Shown here: piece by piece, positions 59,810-64,000 of the stretch
Layout: every line of letters starts with the position of its first letter
Numbering within the stretch: position 1 is the stretch's first letter
Source of the DNA: Candidatus Stoquefichus sp. SB1
GTDB taxonomy: Bacteria > Bacillota_I > Bacilli_A > Erysipelotrichales > Coprobacillaceae
DNA: 64,000 bases
Reading direction: 5' to 3'
Assembly: GCF_001244545.1 (NCBI RefSeq)
Contig: NZ_LN852694.1
Coordinates: forward strand, 378,172 to 442,171
Notes under the pieces: generated by a model
The model's input: only the letters and a program-made list of their open reading frames with translations
The model's database searches: none
What the model was told of the DNA's origin: nothing
Program-made: the position numbers and the translations under genes

Positions 59810-60829
59810 ATGAGTAAACGTAAATTAAAATTAAAAGTCAGTGTTAAAAAAAGATTGCTAATGATTGCAGGATGTTCATGTTTTCTGGCTGTCGCTTTTA
59901 TCATAGGTAGTATGATTTTTTCTAATGATAATAAATCAAATACAAAGCAATCAGTAGAAAATGGCAATATAGAAAATAAGGAAAATGATATAACGCCAAT
60001 TGAAAAAGAAGATGCTAATAATATTGATATTCTTGCCATTGGAAACAGTGATTTATATAGTGCTTTTAATCCTCTTCAATTATGGAATGAACAAGGATAT
60101 ACATCTTTTGTAGCCGCTGCTCCAAAACAAAATATGAAATTGTCATATTATATGTTAAAAGAAGCTTTAACAGTTCAAAAACCTAAATTATTGATTTTAG
60201 AAACAGATGCTTTTTTTGATAATCGTGAAAAGAGTGATGATGAAAGTTATAGTTATATTGCAATGAAATACAGTTATCCTTTATTTATGAAAAGTAAGCG
60301 TTGGAATGAAATTAAAAATGAATCATATACTGCTGATAAAAACTTTCAGGAACGCATGGAAATACTGAAAGGATACTACTATCAAACGACAGTAGTTGCT
60401 AATAAAAAAGGCTTTTCATATATGAGTAAAAATGATGCCAGGCAAGATTTTCCGTCATATACAAAAGAATATCTTCCAAAAATTATTGATTTAGCGAAAG
60501 AAAATCATTGTCAAATCCTTTTTATATGTTATCCTTCAGAGACATCATGGAATTATGTGAAATCGAATACGGTTAACGACTTTGCAGTTAAGAATGATAT
60601 ACCATTTTTAGATTTTAATACCCAAGAATATGAAACAGCGTTTGACTGGAATACAGATTCACGAGATGGTGGAAATCATTTGAATTATTCTGGAGCTAAA
60701 AAAATGACGAAATATATAGGGAATTATATTCAAAAACATTTTGGGTTTAAAAATCATCAACATAATAGTGATTATAATCAATGGAATATTGATTATAAGA
60801 CATTTAAAAAGAAAACTCCAAAAAAATAA
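59810..60829 (+). CDS. Second SGNH/AlgJ-like surface protein
   Basis: 339 residues. A basic N-terminus and one membrane anchor (LLMIAGCSCFLAVAFIIGSM) precede a 20-residue linker and an outer domain. IDILAIGNSDLYSAFNP (GxSD nucleophile region) and DGGNHLNYSGAKKMTKY (Asp and His) match the SGNH protein at 52503 position by position, so the two are paralogues. Unlike that gene it has no MBOAT partner beside it; it may use the MBOAT at 53577. AGAGG fits the ATG at 59810, not 59804. Confidence 0.8.
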   Translation: MSKRKLKLKVSVKKRLLMIAGCSCFLAVAFIIGSMIFSNDNKSNTKQSVENGNIENKENDITPIEKEDANNIDILAIGNSDLYSAFNPLQLWNEQGYTSFVAAAPKQNMKLSYYMLKEALTVQKPKLLILETDAFFDNREKSDDESYSYIAMKYSYPLFMKSKRWNEIKNESYTADKNFQERMEILKGYYYQTTVVANKKGFSYMSKNDARQDFPSYTKEYLPKIIDLAKENHCQILFICYPSETSWNYVKSNTVNDFAVKNDIPFLDFNTQEYETAFDWNTDSRDGGNHLNYSGAKKMTKYIGNYIQKHFGFKNHQHNSDYNQWNIDYKTFKKKTPKK

Positions 60830-60831
60830 AG

Positions 60832-60885
60832 AGGTTGCTGACACAGAATTAGTTTTTTAAACTGACTTTGTCAGACGCCTTTTTT
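60832..60885 (+). terminator. Terminator after the second SGNH gene
   Basis: Long imperfect stem: AGG and CTGACA on the left (60832-60843) with TGTCAG and CCT on the right (60869-60880), then six Ts. Confidence 0.75.
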
Positions 60886-61004
60886 GTTTAATAGAATAAT
60901 ATAAAAACAATGCTTTTAATACTGTAACTAAATTTATTTATATTTTGATAATTTTTAATAAATTTTTATTTAGTCATTTTTTTGAGGGTTTAAAAAAGAG
61001 TTAT

Positions 61005-61033
61005 TTGAATTTTAAGTAAGATTAGAGTATAAT
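61005..61033 (+). promoter_or_regulatory. Promoter of the GT2 glycosyltransferase gene
   Basis: TTGAAT (61005-61010), 17 bases, perfect TATAAT (61028-61033). A GTG at 61034 that would extend the reading frame lies at the -10 and cannot be translated from this promoter. Confidence 0.65.
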
Positions 61034-61066
61034 GTGACAAATCGTAGAAATCAGGGAGAGTTTGTT

Positions 61067-62041
61067 ATGGAGATACCTATTTTATATCTAATTATACCTT
61101 GTTACAATGAAGAAGATGTTTTACCTATAACAGCACCTTTATTTTTAAATAAAATCAATGAACTTATTGAACAAAATAAAATTCATTCTGAAAGTAAAAT
61201 TATGTTTATAAATGATGGGAGTAAGGATAAAACATGGCAGATTATTTGTGATTTGGCATCACAAAATGAGCATTATATAGGCATATGTCAAAGTAGGAAT
61301 AGAGGACATCAAAATGCTGTTTTAGCCGGTTTGATGGAGTCGAAAGATTTTTGCGATATTACAATATCAATAGACTGTGATGGACAGGATGATATTAATG
61401 CAATGAATAGGATGATAGATGAGTATTTATCAGGTGCTGAAATTGTCTATGGTGTACGCAGTAAAAGAGAAACAGATACTTTTTTTAAAAGAGCAACTGC
61501 TGAGGGGTTCTATAAGTTATTAAACTGGATGGGTGCTGAAGTTGTCTTTAATCATGCAGATTATAGATTAATTTCTTCAAAAGTCTTACAGGAGTTTAGT
61601 AATTTTAAAGAAGTGAATATTTTTTTAAGAGGAATGATTCCATTGGTAGGTTTTAAAAGTACATCTGTCTATTATGAAAGACATGAACGTATAGCAGGAG
61701 AAAGTCATTATCCATTATCTAAAATGCTTTCACTTGCATTTGATGGAATTACAAGTTTAAGTATTAAGCCTATTAGAATAATAACAATTACAGGAATCTT
61801 TATCTCACTATTTAGTTTTGCTATGATTATTTATGCCTTCATATCTTATTTCCATAGCAGTGTAACACCTGGTTGGGCGAGTACATTAATTATTGTATGT
61901 TTTATTGGTGGCATTCAATTAATTTCATTAGGTGTAATTGGCGAATATGTTGGAAAAATTTACATGGAAACAAAACAGAGGCCACGTTATATTATAAGTG
62001 ATAGAACAACAGATGAGTGTCATAAAAATAGCATCAAATAA
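61067..62041 (+). CDS. GT2 family glycosyltransferase, GtrB/DPM1-like, with two C-terminal membrane helices
   Basis: 324 residues from the ATG at 61067 after AGGGAGAG. YLIIPCYNEEDVLP and MFINDGSKDKTWQI form the nucleotide-sugar site, SIDCDGQDDINAMN the DxD metal site, and RGMIPLVGFKSTSVYYERHERIAGESHYP the acceptor region (quoted in parts). Two C-terminal helices (ITITGIFISLFSFAMIIYAF, LIIVCFIGGIQLISLG) match GtrB-type enzymes that load a sugar on undecaprenyl phosphate. Its usual partner, the GtrA flippase, follows only as a decayed gene. Confidence 0.93.
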   Translation: MEIPILYLIIPCYNEEDVLPITAPLFLNKINELIEQNKIHSESKIMFINDGSKDKTWQIICDLASQNEHYIGICQSRNRGHQNAVLAGLMESKDFCDITISIDCDGQDDINAMNRMIDEYLSGAEIVYGVRSKRETDTFFKRATAEGFYKLLNWMGAEVVFNHADYRLISSKVLQEFSNFKEVNIFLRGMIPLVGFKSTSVYYERHERIAGESHYPLSKMLSLAFDGITSLSIKPIRIITITGIFISLFSFAMIIYAFISYFHSSVTPGWASTLIIVCFIGGIQLISLGVIGEYVGKIYMETKQRPRYIISDRTTDECHKNSIK

Positions 62042-62105
62042 ATATGATAATTGGAATATTAATGAAGTATAAAGTTGTTTTTATATAATGATGAATTATT
62101 ATTAA

Positions 62106-62345
62106 TATTGGTGTATATTTATTTGTCTTGTAAATAGAAAATATGTGTTTGAAAATTATATATAGTTTAATGAAAGAAATGACATCTTTTTTGGATGTCG
62201 ATTAGCAACTGGTGTTTTGGATATAGTGATTATGTATATAAGTGTTGATATATTAGGGTTTAATGGCTTGATTATGAAATGTGTGTCTAATGTAATAGTG
62301 ATTGTTGCTAATTATGTGGCTAGTAAATTGATGATTTTTAAATAA
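62106..62345 (+). pseudogene. Decayed gtrA-like gene (polyprenyl-linked sugar flippase)
   Basis: In one frame the region encodes IFICLVNRKYVFENYI, the conserved end of the second GtrA membrane helix, then an in-frame TAG at 62163, and then FFGCRLATGVLDIVIMY, NGLIMKCVSNVIVIVANY and VASKLMIFK up to TAA at 62345, the third and fourth helices of the family. The N-terminal helix cannot be found; the same frame has TAA at 62103, and no start has a ribosome site. GtrA normally has about 120-130 residues and directly follows GtrB, exactly as here. I therefore call it a remnant, and the GT2 enzyme must use another flippase or be orphaned. Confidence 0.75.
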
Positions 62346-62390
62346 ATAACATGAAAATATATGATTTTATTTATTCTTATTATGAATATA

Positions 62391-62399
62391 TGATATAAT
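62391..62399 (+). promoter_or_regulatory. Extended -10 promoter of pyrF-pyrE
   Basis: TGATATAAT with a poor -35; the ATG overlapping its end (62398) opens the pyrF frame but is upstream of the ribosome site. Confidence 0.5.
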
Positions 62400-62427
62400 G
62401 ATGAAAAATGTATCTTGGAGGGTTACT

Positions 62428-63138
62428 ATGAGCGAAAGTCGAATTTGTATTGCTTTAGATTTTCAAACAAAGGCAGAAGTAGAAAACTTTTTGGATCAGT
62501 TTGAAAATGAGAAACTTTATGTAAAAGTTGGAATGGAACTTTTTTATGGTGAAGGAATTGAAATGATTAAGGCTATTAAAAAGAGAGGTCATCAGATTTT
62601 CTTAGATTTAAAACTACATGATATTCCTAATACTGTTAAAAGTGCTATGAAACAACTGGCTAAATTGGATGTTGATATGGTTAATGTTCATGCGTCTGGA
62701 AGTATTGCAATGATGAAAGCAGCAATTGAAGGATTAAATGAAGGTGCAGTCAATGGAAAAAGACCATTATGCATTGCTGTTACTTGCTTAACATCATTGG
62801 ATCAGGAAGTGCTAGATAACGAATTATTAATTCATGAAGCATTAGATGATGTTGTTTTAAAATGGGCTCAAAATGCAAAAGCAGCTGGATTAGATGGTGT
62901 TGTTTGTTCGCCATTAGAGTCAAAAAATATTCATGAACAGTTAGGTGATGATTTCTTAACTGTGACACCTGGTATAAGATTAGCAAGTGATAGTGTCAAT
63001 GATCAAAAACGTGTAACGACACCAGCGATGGCAAAAGAAATGACATCAAGTTATATTGTTGTTGGAAGAACAATTACAAGAGCGGAAAATCCAGTTGAGA
63101 CATATCACGAAGTTTATAGACAATTTCAAGGAGAATAA
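62428..63138 (+). CDS. pyrF: Orotidine 5'-phosphate decarboxylase
   Basis: 236 residues. Makes UMP from [19 protein letters not shown] at the start, catalytic [16 protein letters not shown] (Asp-x-Lys-x-x-Asp as DLKLHDIP), [11 protein letters not shown] and [13 protein letters not shown], the phosphate site. TTGGAGGG fixes the ATG at 62428 rather than 62398. Followed four bases later by pyrE, a common pair. The other pyr genes are outside the window; I see no PyrR-binding leader. Confidence 0.96.
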   Translation: MSESRICIALDFQTKAEVENFLDQFENEKLYVKVGMELFYGEGIEMIKAIKKRGHQIFLDLKLHDIPNTVKSAMKQLAKLDVDMVNVHASGSIAMMKAAIEGLNEGAVNGKRPLCIAVTCLTSLDQEVLDNELLIHEALDDVVLKWAQNAKAAGLDGVVCSPLESKNIHEQLGDDFLTVTPGIRLASDSVNDQKRVTTPAMAKEMTSSYIVVGRTITRAENPVETYHEVYRQFQGE

Positions 63139-63142
63139 GAAG

Positions 63143-63775
63143 ATGGAAAGAAAAATTGCAAAAGATTTATTAGATATTGAGGCAGTATTTTTAAGACCAA
63201 ATGAGCCTTTTACTTGGGCTTCAGGTATTAAGTCACCTATTTACTGTGATAATCGTTTAACATTATCATATCCAAAAGTAAGAAAAGATATTGAGGAAGG
63301 TTTAGCTACATTAATTAAACAAAATTATCCTGAATGCGAATGCTTGATGGGAACAGCAACTGCTGGGATTGCTCATGCAGCATTAGCAGCTGATATTTTA
63401 GATTTGCCTATGGGATATGTTCGTGGTGGAGCTAAATCTCATGGTAGAAATAATCGAATTGAAGGTTTAGTAAAACCAGGAATGAAAGTTGTTGTTGTAG
63501 AAGATTTGATTTCTACAGGTGGTTCTTCTCTTGAGTGTGTCGATGCTTTAAGAGAAGCTGGATGTGAAGTTATTGGAATGGTTGCTATATTTACATATGG
63601 CTTACCTAAAGCAACTATAAATTTTGAGGCTAAAGATTGTTCTTTTTATACATTGACAAATTATGAGACACTTGTTGAAGTGGCAGTGGAGAACAATTAT
63701 ATACAAAAGGGTGATTTAGAAAAATTAAAAGCTTGGAAAAAAGATCCTAGTGATGAATCATGGATGAATAAATAG
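63143..63775 (+). CDS. pyrE: Orotate phosphoribosyltransferase
   Basis: 210 residues. Joins orotate to [24 protein letters not shown] and the PRPP motif [21 protein letters not shown], preceded by the [11 protein letters not shown] and [13 protein letters not shown] loop. AAGGAGAA within the pyrF 3' end decides the ATG at 63143; the open frame extends upstream into pyrF without significance. Ends before a terminator. Confidence 0.96.
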   Translation: MERKIAKDLLDIEAVFLRPNEPFTWASGIKSPIYCDNRLTLSYPKVRKDIEEGLATLIKQNYPECECLMGTATAGIAHAALAADILDLPMGYVRGGAKSHGRNNRIEGLVKPGMKVVVVEDLISTGGSSLECVDALREAGCEVIGMVAIFTYGLPKATINFEAKDCSFYTLTNYETLVEVAVENNYIQKGDLEKLKAWKKDPSDESWMNK

Positions 63776-63801
63776 ATTGTATATAAGAAGAATGGACAAA
63801 A

Positions 63802-63842
63802 AAGGGAATTTATAAGAATTAAGTTGCAATTATTCCCTTTTT
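63802..63842 (+). terminator. Terminator after pyrE
   Basis: AAGGGAAT (63802-63809) pairs with ATTCCCTT (63832-63839), followed by TTT. The next promoter's -35 lies inside its loop. Confidence 0.75.
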
Positions 63843-63852
63843 CGTGTATAAC
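63824..63852 (+). promoter_or_regulatory. Promoter of the export permease gene at the window end
   Basis: TTGCAA (63824-63829), 17 bases, TATAAC (63847-63852). AAGGAGG follows before the ATG at 63893. Confidence 0.5.
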
Positions 63853-63892
63853 AATAGAGGCTATAGACCTGTCTATTTTAAGGAGGTTATTT

Positions 63893-64000
63893 ATGTTTAA
63901 GAGTATTAAATATGTCTTACATGAAAATTTTACAAATTTATTTAGGATTTATTCTATTTCAAAATATGAATTAATTGCAGATATGCGTGATTCAAAATTA
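63893..64000 (+). CDS. ABC-2 type polysaccharide/teichoic acid export permease, first 36 codons
   Basis: ATG at 63893 is placed seven bases after AAGGAGG and the frame runs off the window after 36 codons. The visible N-terminus, with NLFRIYSISKYELIADMRDS, is the amphipathic cytoplasmic lead typical of Wzm/TagG-type permeases, where a similar KYE-LxAxxRxS stretch precedes the first helix. No membrane segment is reached, so this is a tentative call, supported by the nearby flippase, glycosyltransferase and acyltransferase genes. Confidence 0.55.
   Translation, partial: MFKSIKYVLHENFTNLFRIYSISKYELIADMRDSKL

Noticed and set aside
1-64000. CRISPR array, insertion sequence, prophage, rRNA or tRNA genes
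   Set aside because: I found no regular direct repeats, transposase or phage motifs, and no rRNA or cloverleaf that I could support by eye. A tRNAscan and repeat search would be decisive.

Overview
This is an AT-rich, single-chromosome-type stretch of a low-GC Gram-positive bacterium. The gene order (dnaE-polA-mutM-coaE-dnaB-dnaI next to a T-box-controlled thrS), the strong AGGAGG ribosome binding sites, the FabK-type fatty acid operon, PTS/LicT regulation and BirA with a DNA-binding domain all point to Bacillota. A gut anaerobe of the Erysipelotrichia (Coprobacillus/Thomasclavelia-like) is my best guess, but this is inference and not shown by a marker gene. I see no rRNA, tRNA, insertion sequence, CRISPR array or phage gene.

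Layout. 1-1.0 kb: the 5' part of a leftward GH2 glycosidase, cut by the window edge. 1.3-4.1 kb: a duplicated FMN-binding-like lipoprotein followed by an ApbE-type flavin transferase lipoprotein and a small cysteine protein; this looks like a minimal extracytoplasmic flavin module. 4.2-16.9 kb: replication and repair block (dnaE, polA, mutM, coaE, dnaB, dnaI) running into pfkA-pyk. 17-19.9 kb: two small paralogous membrane proteins, a threonine T-box, a 59-codon ORF and thrS, which lacks the TGS domain. 19.9-23.5 kb: heterodimeric ABC exporter. 23.5-27.2 kb: beta-glucoside-type PTS with LicT-like antiterminator, two RAT elements and a metallo-beta-lactamase-fold hydrolase. 27.3-30.5 kb: membrane protein and proBA. 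30.5-35.8 kb: XRE regulator, then a MarR regulator and a second heterodimeric ABC exporter. 35.9-39.2 kb: LysR divergent from an EFR1-type ferredoxin, phosphatase and aldo/keto reductase.

39.4-51.4 kb is a lipid block: bioY with a BirA-type operator, then a 12-gene operon acpP-accBCDA-fabH-fabK-fabX-like-fabDGFZ, then birA on the other strand. BioY takes up biotin, BirA attaches it to AccB, acetyl-CoA carboxylase makes malonyl-CoA, and FabD/H/F/G/Z/K elongate. The extra FabK paralogue carries a four-cysteine cluster motif and aligns by eye with Helicobacter pylori FabX, so it may be the otherwise missing unsaturated fatty acid enzyme. 51.6-64 kb: GNAT, an MBOAT/SGNH acyltransferase pair preceded by a 32-codon ORF, a DMP19-like protein, a second ACP, CorA, a RibD-C reductase, a polysaccharide flippase, a second SGNH protein, a GT2 glycosyltransferase followed by a decayed gtrA, pyrF-pyrE, and the first 36 codons of an ABC-2 type export permease.

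The most interesting items are the FabX-like gene inside the fatty acid operon, the second RAT element that abuts a hairpin hiding the ribosome binding site instead of a terminator, the double flavin-site lipoprotein with its own transferase, and the 32-codon ORF translationally coupled to the MBOAT gene.
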